The notes: generated by a model not told the origin, from the letters alone. Positions 9,882-19,566 are shown, counted from the stretch's first letter. The stretch is DNA of 64,000 bases from Oceanicola sp. 502str15 (GCF_024105635.1 NZ_WYDQ01000001.1:1240001-1304000); one strand, 5' to 3'. Program-made: numbers and translations.

Positions 9882-10382
9882 ATGAGCCAGATCCCCGACC
9901 TCACCCCCGATTGCTCCCGCTGCGCTGCGCTCTGCTGCATGGCGCTGGCCTTCGACGCGGGCGAGGACTTCGCCATCGACAAGCCCGCCGGCCTGCCCTG
10001 CCCCAAGCTCGAGCGGCACCTTTGCTCCATCTACGAAGACCTTGAAGAAGAGGGCTTTTCCGGCTGCGCCCGCTACAGCTGCACCGGCGCGGGCCAGCGC
10101 GTGACGCAAGAGGTCTTCGCCGGCAAGAGCTGGCAGGACGAGCCCGAGCTGGCCGCCCCCATGTCCGAGGCCCTGCGCCAGATGAAGGCCGTGCACGAGG
10201 CGCTCGAACTCCTCGCCATGGCCGAAAACCTCGGGCTGGAGGATTACGACGAAGAGGTCCGCGAGGCGCTGCTCACCGCCCTCACCCCCGAAGAGGGCTT
10301 CACCCCCGAAACCCTCGCCGCCACCGCCGCCCCGCTCAAGCGCGTGCCCGCCTTCCTGGCGACCCTGCGCGATTACATCTGA
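9882..10382 (+). CDS. YkgJ-like cysteine-cluster protein
   Basis: 166 aa, cytoplasmic by absence of signal or membrane segments. The N-terminus carries CSRCAALCCM (CxxCxxxCC, residues about 11-19), the pattern of the YkgJ putative zinc/iron-chelating family. Further cysteines lie at about 45, 53, 63 and 68. The C-terminal half is acidic and helical. It begins right after a repeat copy that follows purL. Its 3' end overlaps the convergent aminotransferase by 10 nt. Metal binding is a family-level prediction; no reaction can be assigned. Confidence 0.7.
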   Translation: MSQIPDLTPDCSRCAALCCMALAFDAGEDFAIDKPAGLPCPKLERHLCSIYEDLEEEGFSGCARYSCTGAGQRVTQEVFAGKSWQDEPELAAPMSEALRQMKAVHEALELLAMAENLGLEDYDEEVREALLTALTPEEGFTPETLAATAAPLKRVPAFLATLRDYI

Positions 10383-11512
10383 GGCACCGCCTCGATCAGC
10401 CGCCGCAGCCCCTCGGCAATATCCGCCTCGCCCCGCGCATAGGAAAACCGCAACCATTTCGCCCCGCGCGCGGAGTCGAAATCCAGCCCCGGCGTCACGG
10501 CAACGCCCGTCTTTTCAAGGATTTGCTGCGAGAACTTCAAGCTGTCGTCAGTCATCTCCGACACATCCGCATAAACGTAAAACGCCCCGTCCGGCGGCGC
10601 AAAGCGGGTAAACCCGGCCTTCGGCAACCCCTCCAGCATCGCCGCCCGGTTGCGGGCATAAACCGCCCGGTTCCCCTCAAGCTCCTCCTCGCAATCCAGC
10701 GCCGCCAGCGCCGCCACCTGCGCCACATGGGGCGGGCAGATGAACATGTTCTGCGCCAGCCGCTCATAGGTGCGAATGTCCGCCTCCGGCACCACCATCC
10801 AGCCCACGCGCCAGCCGGTCATGGAGAAGTATTTCGAGAAGGAATTGATCACCACCACGTCATCCGTCAGCTCCAACGCGCTCACCGCCCGATCACCATA
10901 ATGCAGCCCGTGATAGATCTCGTCGCTCACCACCGAGGCCCCAACCGCTCCGGCCCGCTCCAAGAGCGCCCCAAGCGCCGCCCGGTCCAGAATCGTCCCG
11001 GTCGGGTTCCCCGGCGAGGCAAGGATCAACCCCGCAAGCCCCTCCGGCACATCCTCCGGCGCAGGCTGCATCCGCGTCGCCAGCCGCGCCTCGATCTCCA
11101 CCGGTTGCAAACTCAACGCCCGCAAAATCTGCCGATAGCTCGGATACCCCGGCGCCCCCAGCCCCACCTTCTCGCCCGCATCGAACAGCGCCGAAAACGC
11201 CAGCAAGAACGCCCCCGAGGAGCCGGTGGTCACGATCACCCGCTCCGGGTTCAGCTCCACCCCATACCAGCGCGCATAAAGCCGGGCGATCCCGGCCCGC
11301 AGCTCCGGCAGCCCCAGCGCCACCGTGTAGCCCATCGGCCCGGCCTCCAGCGCGGCGGCCACCGCCGCCCGCGCCCCCGCCGGCGCAGGCGTGCCCGGCT
11401 GGCCCACCTCCATATGGATCACCGAGCGCCCCGCGGCTTCCGCCGCCCGCGCCGCCTCCATCACGTCCATCACGATAAAGGGATCAACCTCGCTTCGTCT
11501 TGAAACCCGCAT
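10373..11512 (-). CDS. Class I/II pyridoxal-phosphate aminotransferase
   Basis: 379 aa, fold-type I aminotransferase, cytoplasmic. The PLP lysine is in SFSKYFSMTGWRVGW (about residue 232). SPGNPTG (about 168) and the C-terminal Arg in RFSYARG fit the family. Substrate is not decidable from sequence; the closest general class is aspartate/aromatic aminotransferase-like. It begins upstream of nothing in operon and ends convergently over the last 10 nt of the YkgJ-like gene. Confidence 0.85.
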   Translation of the reverse strand: MRVSRRSEVDPFIVMDVMEAARAAEAAGRSVIHMEVGQPGTPAPAGARAAVAAALEAGPMGYTVALGLPELRAGIARLYARWYGVELNPERVIVTTGSSGAFLLAFSALFDAGEKVGLGAPGYPSYRQILRALSLQPVEIEARLATRMQPAPEDVPEGLAGLILASPGNPTGTILDRAALGALLERAGAVGASVVSDEIYHGLHYGDRAVSALELTDDVVVINSFSKYFSMTGWRVGWMVVPEADIRTYERLAQNMFICPPHVAQVAALAALDCEEELEGNRAVYARNRAAMLEGLPKAGFTRFAPPDGAFYVYADVSEMTDDSLKFSQQILEKTGVAVTPGLDFDSARGAKWLRFSYARGEADIAEGLRRLIEAVPQM

Positions 11513-11637
11513 GCGCCTCTCCTTAACCTGCCGCTACCCCTATCAAGCGGCGCCCTGCCGTCAATGCCGCCTGCGCTTGCGGCACAGCCCCAACCGTGCG
11601 ACACCCTGCGCACGACGCCAGCCAAAGGACGACGCCC

Positions 11638-12387
11638 ATGCTCCGCGCCCCCCTTCTCGCCGCCACCCTCGCCCTCACCGCCCTGCCCGCCGCCGCCTTC
11701 GACGTGGCCGCGATGAGCGATGGCGAGCGCGAGGCCTTCCGCGCCGAGATCCGCGCCTACCTGCTCGACAACCCCGAGGTGCTGATGGAGGCCATCGGCG
11801 TGCTCGAAGAGCGTCAGGCCGCCGACCAGGCCCAGGGCGACGTGGCCCTCGTGGCCTCCAACGCCGATGCGCTCTTCAACGATGCCAACTCCTGGGTCGG
11901 CGGCAATCCCGAGGGCGACATCACCATCGTCGAGTTCATGGATTACCGCTGCGGCTACTGCAAAAAGGCCTTCCCCGAGGTCGAGAACCTGATCAAGGCC
12001 GATGGCAACATCCGCTTCATCGTCAAGGAATTCCCGATCCTCGGCGAGCAGTCCGTCGTCGCCTCCCGCTTCGCCATCGCCACGCTTCAGGTGGCCGGCC
12101 CCGAGGCCTACAAGAAGGTCCATGATGCGATGATGGGCCAGCGCGGCGAGTTCACCGAGGCCGCCCTGACCGCCCTCGCCGAGCAGGCCGGCGCAGACCC
12201 GGCCCCGATCCTCGCCGCCATGGGCAGCGATGAGGTCAGCGCCGTGATCGCCGAAAACCACGCCCTCGCGCAGGCCATGCAGATCTCGGGCACCCCCACC
12301 TTCGTGCTGGAAGACCAGATGCTGCGCGGCTACGTCCCGCTTCAGGCGATGATGGGCATCGTCGCCGAGGTCCGCGAGGCGCGTTAG
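11638..12387 (+). CDS. DsbA-family thiol oxidoreductase (periplasmic)
   Basis: 249 aa. A signal peptide covers residues 1-20 (cleavage after ALPAAA). A helical N-terminal segment (about 25-65, EIRAYLLDNPEVLMEAI) resembles the ScsC/Com1 N-terminal domain. The thioredoxin-fold domain has the CGYC active site (about residue 105) and the cis-Pro loop GTPTF (about 219). Role: disulfide formation or isomerisation in exported proteins. I chose the ATG at 11638 because AAAGGA precedes it and it gives a clean signal peptide. It starts about 125 nt from the divergent aminotransferase start. Confidence 0.88.
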   Translation: MLRAPLLAATLALTALPAAAFDVAAMSDGEREAFRAEIRAYLLDNPEVLMEAIGVLEERQAADQAQGDVALVASNADALFNDANSWVGGNPEGDITIVEFMDYRCGYCKKAFPEVENLIKADGNIRFIVKEFPILGEQSVVASRFAIATLQVAGPEAYKKVHDAMMGQRGEFTEAALTALAEQAGADPAPILAAMGSDEVSAVIAENHALAQAMQISGTPTFVLEDQMLRGYVPLQAMMGIVAEVREAR

Positions 12388-12499
12388 ATGGCCCATTCAA
12401 CGAATTATTCACGCGGACAGCTGCGATTGCTCCACTAGTGCGCCTAGACGAATAGATTTCTTCGTCATTAATATGGGGATGCCTACACGGGGTATCCAG

Positions 12500-13429
12500 A
12501 TGCGCATACTTCCGAGAAATTCAGAGGAATTTAAGAACCACTCCGACGCCTTGTTATCGGTTGCAAAGATAGTCGCTCTAGCGGCAGCTGCTATCTGGAC
12601 ATTGTACCAGTGGGACAAGTCCATTTTTCCAAAAGAGGACCATGAAAGACTGCTCAGGGCGGCGTCATTGTCACCAGACATAACTGTCACCGATAGTTTT
12701 TTTGAATCATTCTCGATTTATGACAAGCCAAGTGCTCGTGTCAGGAACATGCCGACCTTCACGGCTTCTATCCTAACGCTTTTTAACTATTATTTCAGCT
12801 TTCTGAATAACAGTGATTTTCCCATGAGCTTCAGCGAAGGCCGGGTTCTGTTGGAGGGGTATCAAGTTAGGAACGAAGAGGATTCCGAAGAGTGGATAAC
12901 ATTGGCGGAATGGTCGTTCGAAGAAGCTTTTGGCGAGTGGGCAAACACGAGCCGGGTTATCATGCCAGGGGGAGGGCTCGACTTAGGTGGATCGCGTGCT
13001 TTAAACGTTGAGTGGTGCTGCAAACCGAGCTTGATTGGTCGGGACCTGATGCTTTTTCGGATATCTATCGAACTGAATCTGGCGACTTTAGATCCAACCA
13101 CAGCACTCCCAGCATCAGAGCAACGGAAGCCAAAGTATGTCAACCAAGTCACTTTTCTATCCGGGATGGACGAACCGCTGGGATATTCCAGTAGCTATGT
13201 TCCACTAGAGGATAGTTCCGCACCAAAGGCTTCGGGCTCGCCTCCGTCACAGCAAAGTCGTTCGAATAGCTCTTTACCCAATCTAAAGAGACCCCAATCC
13301 ACCAAGCGTATAGGAAGTGTGCAAAGTAAAGCGTCCAAGAGCGCACCAAAGGCAGCCACGAACGACGTTGGCACTCAAGGCACTAAGAAGAAAATTACAA
13401 GAAAACTTCGTAGCGGCGTCTTTCGTTAA
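12500..13429 (+). CDS. Orphan AT-rich gene, single-pass membrane protein of unknown function
   Basis: 309 aa from the ATG at 12500 (GGGG 7 nt upstream). In-frame ATGs at 12473 and 12479 have weaker sites. One membrane segment lies near the N-terminus (SVAKIVALAAAAIWTLYQW, about residues 20-38). A soluble region without recognised motif follows, then a Ser/Pro/Lys-rich basic tail from about 235. Base and codon use are plainly AT-richer than every neighbour, which points to recent transfer. It sits alone between the dsbA-like gene and ispG and ends 2 nt before the convergent ispG stop. I do not recognise the family. Confidence 0.7.
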   Translation: MRILPRNSEEFKNHSDALLSVAKIVALAAAAIWTLYQWDKSIFPKEDHERLLRAASLSPDITVTDSFFESFSIYDKPSARVRNMPTFTASILTLFNYYFSFLNNSDFPMSFSEGRVLLEGYQVRNEEDSEEWITLAEWSFEEAFGEWANTSRVIMPGGGLDLGGSRALNVEWCCKPSLIGRDLMLFRISIELNLATLDPTTALPASEQRKPKYVNQVTFLSGMDEPLGYSSSYVPLEDSSAPKASGSPPSQQSRSNSSLPNLKRPQSTKRIGSVQSKASKSAPKAATNDVGTQGTKKKITRKLRSGVFR

Positions 13430-13431
13430 CC

Positions 13432-14553
13432 CTACTCCGCCGCCGCCTTCCCAGTCTCGATTTCGGCTGCCTTCTTCTCCACTTCCTCGACGATCTTGTC
13501 GACCATCTGGTCGTTGCTGATCTTGTGGTCCTGCTTGCCCGCCAGGTAAACCATCCCGTGGCCCGCGCCGCCGCCGGTAAAGCCCACATCGGTCATCAGC
13601 GCCTCGCCGGGGCCATTCACCACGCAGCCGATGATCGAGAGGCTCATCGGCGTCTTGATGTGCTCCAGCCGCTTCTCCAGCGCCTCCACCGTCTTGATCA
13701 CGTCAAACCCCTGCCGCGCGCAGCTCGGGCAGCTGATGATATTGACGCCCCGGTGCCGCAGGCCCAGCGATTTCAATATCTCGTAGCCCACCTTCACCTC
13801 TTCCACCGGATCGGCAGAGAGGCTCACGCGGATCGTGTCGCCAATCCCCATCCACAGCAGGTTTCCGAGGCCAATGGCGCTCTTGATCGTGCCGCTGGTC
13901 AGCCCGCCCGCCTCGGTGATGCCAAGGTGAATCGGCGCATCGGTCGCGTCGGCAAGCTGCTGGTAGGCCGCCGCGCTGAGGAACACATCGCTCGCCTTGC
14001 AGCTTATCTTGAACTCGTGAAAATCGTTGTCCTGCAACAGCTTGATATGGTCGAGGCCGCTCTCCACCATCGCCTCCGGGCAGGGCTCGCCGTATTTTTC
14101 CAGCAGGTGCTTTTCCAGCGACCCGGCATTCACCCCGATGCGGATCGAGCAGCCGTGGTCCTTCGCCGCGCGCACAACCTCCTGCACCCGCTTCGCATCC
14201 CCGATGTTGCCGGGGTTGATCCGCAGGCAGGCCGCGCCCGCCTCGGCGCTTTCCAGCGCGCGTTTGTAGTGAAAGTGGATGTCCGCCACGATCGGCACCG
14301 GGCTTTCGCGCACGATCTCCTTCAGCGCCTTGCTCGAGGCCTCGTCGGGCACCGAAACCCGCACAATATCCGCCCCCGCCTCGGCGCAGCGCAGCACCTG
14401 CTCGATGGTCGCCTTGGCGTCCGTCGTCGCGGTGTTGGTCATGGTCTGCACCGAAATCGGCGCCCCGCCGCCCACCGGCACATTGCCCACCATCACCTGA
14501 CGGCTCTCGCGGCGGTAGATGTTCTTCCACGGGCGGATTGCGTTGATCGACAT
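13432..14553 (-). CDS. ispG: 4-hydroxy-3-methylbut-2-enyl diphosphate synthase (flavodoxin) IspG
   Basis: Penultimate step of the MEP isoprenoid pathway: MEcPP to HMBPP, using a 4Fe-4S cluster. 373 aa, normal for the bacterial form. The N-terminal TIM barrel begins [15 protein letters not shown]. Cluster cysteines are in CPSCARQ (about residue 270) and [10 protein letters not shown] (about 306). The start at 14553 follows GGAGG. It is encoded on the same strand as the RodZ-like gene, 132 nt downstream of it, so cotranscription is possible. Confidence 0.95.
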   Translation of the reverse strand: MSINAIRPWKNIYRRESRQVMVGNVPVGGGAPISVQTMTNTATTDAKATIEQVLRCAEAGADIVRVSVPDEASSKALKEIVRESPVPIVADIHFHYKRALESAEAGAACLRINPGNIGDAKRVQEVVRAAKDHGCSIRIGVNAGSLEKHLLEKYGEPCPEAMVESGLDHIKLLQDNDFHEFKISCKASDVFLSAAAYQQLADATDAPIHLGITEAGGLTSGTIKSAIGLGNLLWMGIGDTIRVSLSADPVEEVKVGYEILKSLGLRHRGVNIISCPSCARQGFDVIKTVEALEKRLEHIKTPMSLSIIGCVVNGPGEALMTDVGFTGGGAGHGMVYLAGKQDHKISNDQMVDKIVEEVEKKAAEIETGKAAAE

Positions 14554-14685
14554 GGGGCCTCCGGAGGTTCACGCGTCAGGCCCAGACATAGGACGCAGGC
14601 CAGCCAGCGGCAATGCGCGATTTCCGCGCGGGCCGTTAGCAGGCCGTGAGCGGTTGGGGCGCGTCACCGCGCACCCACCGTCAGA

Positions 14686-16392
14686 TCATTCGGAAACCAG
14701 CGGCCCGTTCTCGGCAACCATGACGTTCTGCAACGCCGGGTCGCGGCTCAGGTCGGCCACGGCAAGGCTCTCGGTCGCGCCCTCGGCACTCAGTGCAAAG
14801 TTCGAAACCACCTCGCCCCGGTTGCCGATCGGCCCATAGGCCTGGCCGCCGGCCACAACGTAGATCGAGCCGGCATCGCCGGTGCGCAGCGTTGCCGCCA
14901 CCTCGGCCTGAGGCAGGCTGTAGCGGTCTCCGGGCTGCATGGTGCGCTCGTAAATCGTCGAGCCATCGGCGGCCCGCACCCGCACCCAGCTCGGGCGCAC
15001 GGCGACAAGTTCCACCAGCGGCTGGCCATCGGCCGTGACCTTGGGCGCACCGGCCACGATCGCCTCGGCGGCGCGGCGCAGCTCTTCGTAGTTTTCGGGC
15101 GCGTTCAGCGGCTTTTGCGGCGCTTCTGCCAGCACCCGCGCCAGGGCCCCGTCGCCCCCGCCATCGGCGGTGGTGAAGGCATCGCGCAGGCTGTCGCGGC
15201 TCAGGGTCAGCCCGGCCACCACATTGCCGCTCGGGCCCGCCGGGCCATAGGTCTTGCCGTCCATCGCAAAGTAGACAGCACCCGCCGCGCCGGTGCGCAG
15301 CACGGCCGCACTCTGGCTCGGGTCGTCGCCTTCCGGCACGATCCAGCGTTCACCGGCGTTCAGCGTCTTCTCGAACAGGATGTTGCCTTCGGCGTCCTGC
15401 ACCCGCACCCAGGCCGGGGCGGTTGCCACCAGTTCGAGCACATCGGCACTGGCCACCTCGGTGCCGTCGTCGCGGGTCACTTCGCCGGTCTCGGCCACCA
15501 GCCGCCCGCCGCTTCCGGCCCCGGCGCCGGGCGCGAGAGCGCCCTGTGCGAGCGGATCGAGCGCGGCAATCGGGCCGTCACGCGGGGTCATCACCGGGGT
15601 ATCGAGCGCTTGCGGGCGATAGAGCCGGTCAAGCGCATCGGGGGTCGCGGCATCCACGCCGGCATAATCCACCGTGGGCGCCGAGGGCGGCGCCAGCGGG
15701 TCGAGGTCGGCCACCACGCCGGGGGCCTCGTCCACCGGGGCGACCGACACGCGCTGCACCTGTTGCAGCACGGCCCAGCCGCCGTAGCCCACCGCGCCGA
15801 TCAGCGCCAGCAGCACCAGCGAGGAGCCGACAGCGCCGGGCTCGATCTTCGACAGCATCCCCTCGCCCCGCGGGGTGAAGGACACGTTGGGTTCGGCAAA
15901 GGGGTCGCGCGCCCCGGCCACGCGGGTCAGCGGGCGTGCCTTGGGCCCGCCCTTCTGCTTCGCGCCCGGCTTGCCGCCCTTCAGCCGCGTCAGCATCCCC
16001 CCAAGCGCGCCGTCGGCGGCGGCCACGGCCTCTTTCGAGCTCTTGGAGGCCTCGCCCTTGCGCCCGTTCTGCTCCAGCCCCGAGAGGGTGGCAAAATCGG
16101 CTTCGCGGCAGAAGGTCTCGAAGGCCCATTCCGGGTCGAGCGCGAGGTAGCGGGCGTAGGAACGCACGTAGCCGGCAATGAAACCGGGGGTCTCGAAAGC
16201 ACTCGGATCGGAGTTCTCGATGGCAGCGATATAGGTGGCCTTGATCTTCAGCTCGCGCTGAACGTCGAGCAGGCTCTTGCCCATGGTCGCACGTTCACCG
16301 CGCATGATATCGCCGAGCCGAAGATCGAAATCATCGAAGCCCTTGGGAGGTTCCTCCTCCGCCTTCGGCTTTGGCGTCCTGCGCCTAATCAT
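14686..16392 (-). CDS. RodZ-like helix-turn-helix protein with two DUF4115 domains
   Basis: 568 aa. A cytoplasmic HTH of the RodZ/XRE type spans about residues 18-90 (RLGDIMRGERATMGKSLLDV). A basic linker follows, then one transmembrane helix near 185-205 (SSLVLLALIGAVGYGGWAVL). The periplasmic part carries two copies of the RodZ C-terminal (DUF4115) domain: LELVATAPAWVRVQDAEGN (about 313) and VELVAVRPSWVRVRAADGS (about 475). RodZ proteins link MreB to the cell-wall machinery. The duplicated C-terminal domain and long Pro/Ala linker make it larger than E. coli RodZ (about 337 aa). Start chosen at the ATG 16392. Confidence 0.8.
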   Translation of the reverse strand: MIRRRTPKPKAEEEPPKGFDDFDLRLGDIMRGERATMGKSLLDVQRELKIKATYIAAIENSDPSAFETPGFIAGYVRSYARYLALDPEWAFETFCREADFATLSGLEQNGRKGEASKSSKEAVAAADGALGGMLTRLKGGKPGAKQKGGPKARPLTRVAGARDPFAEPNVSFTPRGEGMLSKIEPGAVGSSLVLLALIGAVGYGGWAVLQQVQRVSVAPVDEAPGVVADLDPLAPPSAPTVDYAGVDAATPDALDRLYRPQALDTPVMTPRDGPIAALDPLAQGALAPGAGAGSGGRLVAETGEVTRDDGTEVASADVLELVATAPAWVRVQDAEGNILFEKTLNAGERWIVPEGDDPSQSAAVLRTGAAGAVYFAMDGKTYGPAGPSGNVVAGLTLSRDSLRDAFTTADGGGDGALARVLAEAPQKPLNAPENYEELRRAAEAIVAGAPKVTADGQPLVELVAVRPSWVRVRAADGSTIYERTMQPGDRYSLPQAEVAATLRTGDAGSIYVVAGGQAYGPIGNRGEVVSNFALSAEGATESLAVADLSRDPALQNVMVAENGPLVSE

Positions 16393-16587
16393 CTGCCCGC
16401 CCCGTGCGCATTTACAGTTTATCCCCAAGACCTATGGCGATTCGTGCGCTACACGCCAAGATCACGTGTAGATTACCATGATGATAACCACGATGCACTT
16501 GCAGAAGCGTTAACCGGAATGATCTTGCCGACCGCGCCCGGAGGCCCCTGGGGCAAGACCTTCAAAAAGCAAGAAAACTCCCGGCGC

Positions 16588-17835
16588 TCAGGCGCTGAGC
16601 TCCTGCCGGTTGAGCTCGCAGTGGTTCCACAGCCCGTCCATCGCCTTAACCAAGCCGTCGATCATCCGCGGCCCATGCACCGGCGAGGGCGTGAACCGCA
16701 GCCGCTCGGTGCCGCGCGGAACCGTCGGATAGTTGATCGGCTGCACGTAGACCCCGTAGTCCTCCAGAAGCATGTCCGAGATCATCTTGGTGTGCTTCGG
16801 ATCGCCCACGATCACCGGCACGATATGGCTGCCGTGGTCGATGATCGGCAGGCCGAGCGCCTTGAGGCGGGTCTTGAGGATGCGGGCATTGGTCTGGTGC
16901 TGGTCGCGCAGCGCCTGGTCGGTCTTGAGGTGCGCCACGCTGGCGGCCGCACCCGCCGCAACCACCGGCGGCAGGCTGGTGGTGAAGATGAAGCCCGGCG
17001 CGTAGGAGCGCACCGCATCGCAGATCTTCGCGCTGGCCGCGATATAGCCGCCATGCACGCCATAGGCCTTGCCGAGGGTGCCGTTGATCATGTCGATCCG
17101 GCCCATCAGCCCGTCGCGCTCCGCCACCCCGCCGCCGCGCGGGCCATACATGCCCACCGCGTGCACCTCGTCGAGGTAGGTCAGCGCGCCGAACTCGTCG
17201 GCCAGGTCGCAGAACTCGCGGATCGGGCCGAAGTCGCCATCCATCGAATAGATCGACTCGAAGGCGATCAGCTTCGGCGCCGCCGGGTCATCCGCTTCAA
17301 GAAGCTCGCGCAAGTGGTTGACATCATTGTGCCGGAAGATCCGCTTGTCGCCGCCGTTGCGGCGAATGCCCTCGATCATGCTGGCGTGGTTCAGCTCGTC
17401 GGAATAGATGATCAGGCCGGGCAGCAGCTTGGGCAGCGTCGAGAGCGTGGCATCATTGGCGATATAGGCCGAGGTGAACAGCAGCGCCGCCTCCTTGCCA
17501 TGCAGGTCCGCCAGCTCCGCCTCAAGCCGCTTGTGATAAACCGTGGTGCCGGAAATATTGCGCGTCCCGCCCGAGCCCGCACCCGTGGCCTCCAGCGCCT
17601 CGTGCATCGCCTCAAGCACCACCGGATGCTGCCCCATGCCCAGGTAGTCGTTGCCGCACCACACCGTGATCTCCTGCTCGGAGCCATCGGGCTTCATCCA
17701 GACCGCATGCGGAAAGTGACCCTTGCGGCGCTCGATATCGATGAAAGTCCGGTAACGGCCTTCCTCGTGCAGCTTTTCCAGCGCGGTATCAATGCTTCTC
17801 AGGCTGTCCGCCTTGGAGCTCATAGGGCATGTCAC
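16588..17835 (-). CDS. hemA: 5-aminolevulinate synthase HemA
   Basis: Glycine + succinyl-CoA to 5-aminolevulinate, the first step of haem/bacteriochlorophyll synthesis in alphaproteobacteria (Shemin pathway). PLP enzyme, cytoplasmic. The PLP lysine is in [12 protein letters not shown] (about residue 252). About 415 aa, near the usual 400-410. The start is GTG at 17835 with AAGAAGAGG 9 nt upstream; an internal ATG at 17823 (MSSKADSL) is the alternative. An FNR-like box lies about 100 nt upstream at 17932-17945, suggesting induction at low oxygen, as reported for Rhodobacter hemA. Confidence 0.96.
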   Translation of the reverse strand: MTCPMSSKADSLRSIDTALEKLHEEGRYRTFIDIERRKGHFPHAVWMKPDGSEQEITVWCGNDYLGMGQHPVVLEAMHEALEATGAGSGGTRNISGTTVYHKRLEAELADLHGKEAALLFTSAYIANDATLSTLPKLLPGLIIYSDELNHASMIEGIRRNGGDKRIFRHNDVNHLRELLEADDPAAPKLIAFESIYSMDGDFGPIREFCDLADEFGALTYLDEVHAVGMYGPRGGGVAERDGLMGRIDMINGTLGKAYGVHGGYIAASAKICDAVRSYAPGFIFTTSLPPVVAAGAAASVAHLKTDQALRDQHQTNARILKTRLKALGLPIIDHGSHIVPVIVGDPKHTKMISDMLLEDYGVYVQPINYPTVPRGTERLRFTPSPVHGPRMIDGLVKAMDGLWNHCELNRQELSA

Positions 17836-17931
17836 GGGGCGCGTCCTCTTCTTGTCCGCTCTGCGTGTCCGGAGTTCTTAACAGAGCCATCTCACTACGT
17901 GAACACATACCTCCTGCGGTATTTTGGCACT

Positions 17932-17945
17932 TTGATCCAGATCAC
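17932..17945. promoter_or_regulatory. FNR/FnrL-type box upstream of hemA
   Basis: TTGAT-CCAG-ATCAC matches the FNR consensus TTGAT-N4-ATCAA at 9 of 10 positions. It lies 97-110 nt upstream of the hemA start and 96 nt before the divergent M20 peptidase start. FnrL control of hemA is established in Rhodobacter sphaeroides, so hemA is the likelier target. Confidence 0.65.
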
Positions 17946-18040
17946 GTCAATTTCACGGCCCGTGCACGCCAAACCGTGAATTTCCGCCGCTGGACACCCC
18001 AATTCCCGGTGCTACCCTCCGCGCCAACAAAGGAGGCCCC

Positions 18041-19423
18041 ATGTCTGTCACCCCCGTGCTCGACCGCATCGATTCTCAATTGCCCGAGGCGCTCGAGCGC
18101 CTGATGGACCTGCTCCGCATCCCCTCCATCTCCACCGATCCCGCCTTCAAGCCCGACTGTGCCCGCGCCGCCGACTGGCTGGTGGAAGACCTGAAATCCC
18201 TCGGTTTCGAGGCCTCCGCCCGCGAAACCCCCGGCCATCCCATGGTCGTCGCCCACGGCGGCCCGGAAGGCGGCCCCCACGTCCTCTTCTACGGCCACTA
18301 CGACGTGCAGCCGGTCGATCCGCTCGAGCTGTGGGACCGTGACCCCTTCGATCCCGAGATACAGGACACCCCCAAGGGCCGCGTCATCCGCGCCCGCGGC
18401 AGCTCCGACGACAAGGGCCAGTTGATGACCTTCGTGGAGGCCCTGCGCGCCTGGGTCGCCGAGCACGGGAGCCTGCCCTGCAAGCTCACGATCTTCTTCG
18501 AGGGCGAGGAAGAAAGCGGCTCTCCCTCCCTCATCCCCTTCATGAAGGAAAACGCCGAAGAGCTGAAAGCCGACATCGCCCTGATCTGCGACACCGGCCT
18601 CTTCGCCGATACCGTCCCCGCCATCATCACCCAGCTACGCGGCCTTCTGGGCGAGGAGCTGACGATCACGGCGGCCAGCAAGGATCTGCACTCCGGCATG
18701 TATGGCGGCGCCGCGATGAACCCGATCCGCGTACTCACCCGCATCCTCGCCTCGCTCCACGACGACGAGGGCCGCATCACCGTGCCCGGCTTCTACGATG
18801 GCGTCCCCGAGATCGGCGACAACCTGAAGAAAAGCTGGGAAGCCCTTGGCTTCGATGAAAAAACCTTCTTAGGAGACGTCGGCCTCTCCGAGCTTGCCGG
18901 CGAAAAGGGCCGCATGGCGCTCGAACAACTCTGGTCCCGCCCGACCTGCGAGATCAACGGCATCAAGGGCGGTTATACAGGGGACGGCTTCAAGACCGTG
19001 CTCCCCTCCAAGGCCTCCGCCAAGGTCTCCTTCCGCCTCGTCGGAGACCAAGATCCACTGGCCATCCGCGAGAACTTCCGCGCCCTCGTCCGCTCCATGC
19101 TGCCGCCCGATTGCGAGGTCGAGTTCCACCCCCATGGCGCCGGCCCCGCAGGCCACATGAACACCAGCCACCCCGCCTTCGAAACCGCCCGCCTCGCCCT
19201 CTCCGAAGAATACGGCCGCGAAGCCGCCTATGTCGGCTGCGGCGGCTCGATCCCCATCGCGGGCTACTTCAAGAGCATCCTCGACATGGACGCCATGCTC
19301 ATCGGCTTCGGCAAGGACGACGACGCCATCCACAGCCCCAACGAGAAATACGACGTGGAGAGTTTCCACAAAGGCACCAGAAGCTGGGCCCGAATCCTTG
19401 CAGCCCTGACGAAGACAAACTGA
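18041..19423 (+). CDS. M20 family metallopeptidase / dipeptidase
   Basis: 460 aa zinc peptidase, cytoplasmic; cleaves dipeptides or related amide substrates. Metal and catalytic motifs are visible: GHYDVQPVDP (about residue 87), DDKGQ (about 123) and FEGEEESGS (about 156). The dimerisation domain lies in the middle. The RBS AAAGGAGG precedes the ATG at 18041. It is divergent from hemA. Its last 19 residues have a second, diverged coding copy 146 nt further on (19510-19566), suggesting that the gene or its 3' end was replaced by a related allele. Confidence 0.9.
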   Translation: MSVTPVLDRIDSQLPEALERLMDLLRIPSISTDPAFKPDCARAADWLVEDLKSLGFEASARETPGHPMVVAHGGPEGGPHVLFYGHYDVQPVDPLELWDRDPFDPEIQDTPKGRVIRARGSSDDKGQLMTFVEALRAWVAEHGSLPCKLTIFFEGEEESGSPSLIPFMKENAEELKADIALICDTGLFADTVPAIITQLRGLLGEELTITAASKDLHSGMYGGAAMNPIRVLTRILASLHDDEGRITVPGFYDGVPEIGDNLKKSWEALGFDEKTFLGDVGLSELAGEKGRMALEQLWSRPTCEINGIKGGYTGDGFKTVLPSKASAKVSFRLVGDQDPLAIRENFRALVRSMLPPDCEVEFHPHGAGPAGHMNTSHPAFETARLALSEEYGREAAYVGCGGSIPIAGYFKSILDMDAMLIGFGKDDDAIHSPNEKYDVESFHKGTRSWARILAALTKTN

Positions 19424-19447
19424 TGCCCCCCGAAGGTGGAAACTCTC
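19358..19447. repeat. 12-bp inverted repeat spanning the peptidase 3' end
   Basis: GAGAGTTTCCAC (19358-19369, coding) and GTGGAAACTCTC (19436-19447, after the stop) are perfect reverse complements. They bracket the last 54 nt of the peptidase gene. Just beyond, AAAGGCTCC-CCC-GGAGCCTTT (19474-19494) is a perfect 9-bp hairpin without a T-run. Confidence 0.6.
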
Positions 19448-19509
19448 ATCACGGCTCCGCCCGTTCGGGCCTGAAAGGCTCCCCCGGAGCCTTTCCGAGC
19501 CGGCCCTCA

Positions 19510-19566
19510 TTCCACAAAGCCACCCGGCCGCGGGCCCGCATCCTGGCGGCGCTCACCAACGACTGA
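19510..19566 (+). pseudogene. Relic of a second M20 peptidase 3' end
   Basis: Translates FHKATRPRARILAALTND then stop, against FHKGTRSWARILAALTKTN at the real C-terminus. Most DNA differences fall at third codon positions, so this is a diverged homologous end rather than a fresh duplication. It has no start and is in a different frame from the intact gene. The best reading is leftover sequence from an allele replacement. Confidence 0.6.

Noticed and set aside
16520..16562. Terminator after hemA
   Set aside because: There is a 9-bp inverted repeat (GATCTTGCC / GGCAAGACC) but no T-run follows on the hemA strand, so it was not called.
15115..17979. 954-aa plus-strand frame across the RodZ-like gene and hemA
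   Set aside because: It is antisense to two well-supported genes and crosses their intergenic region.
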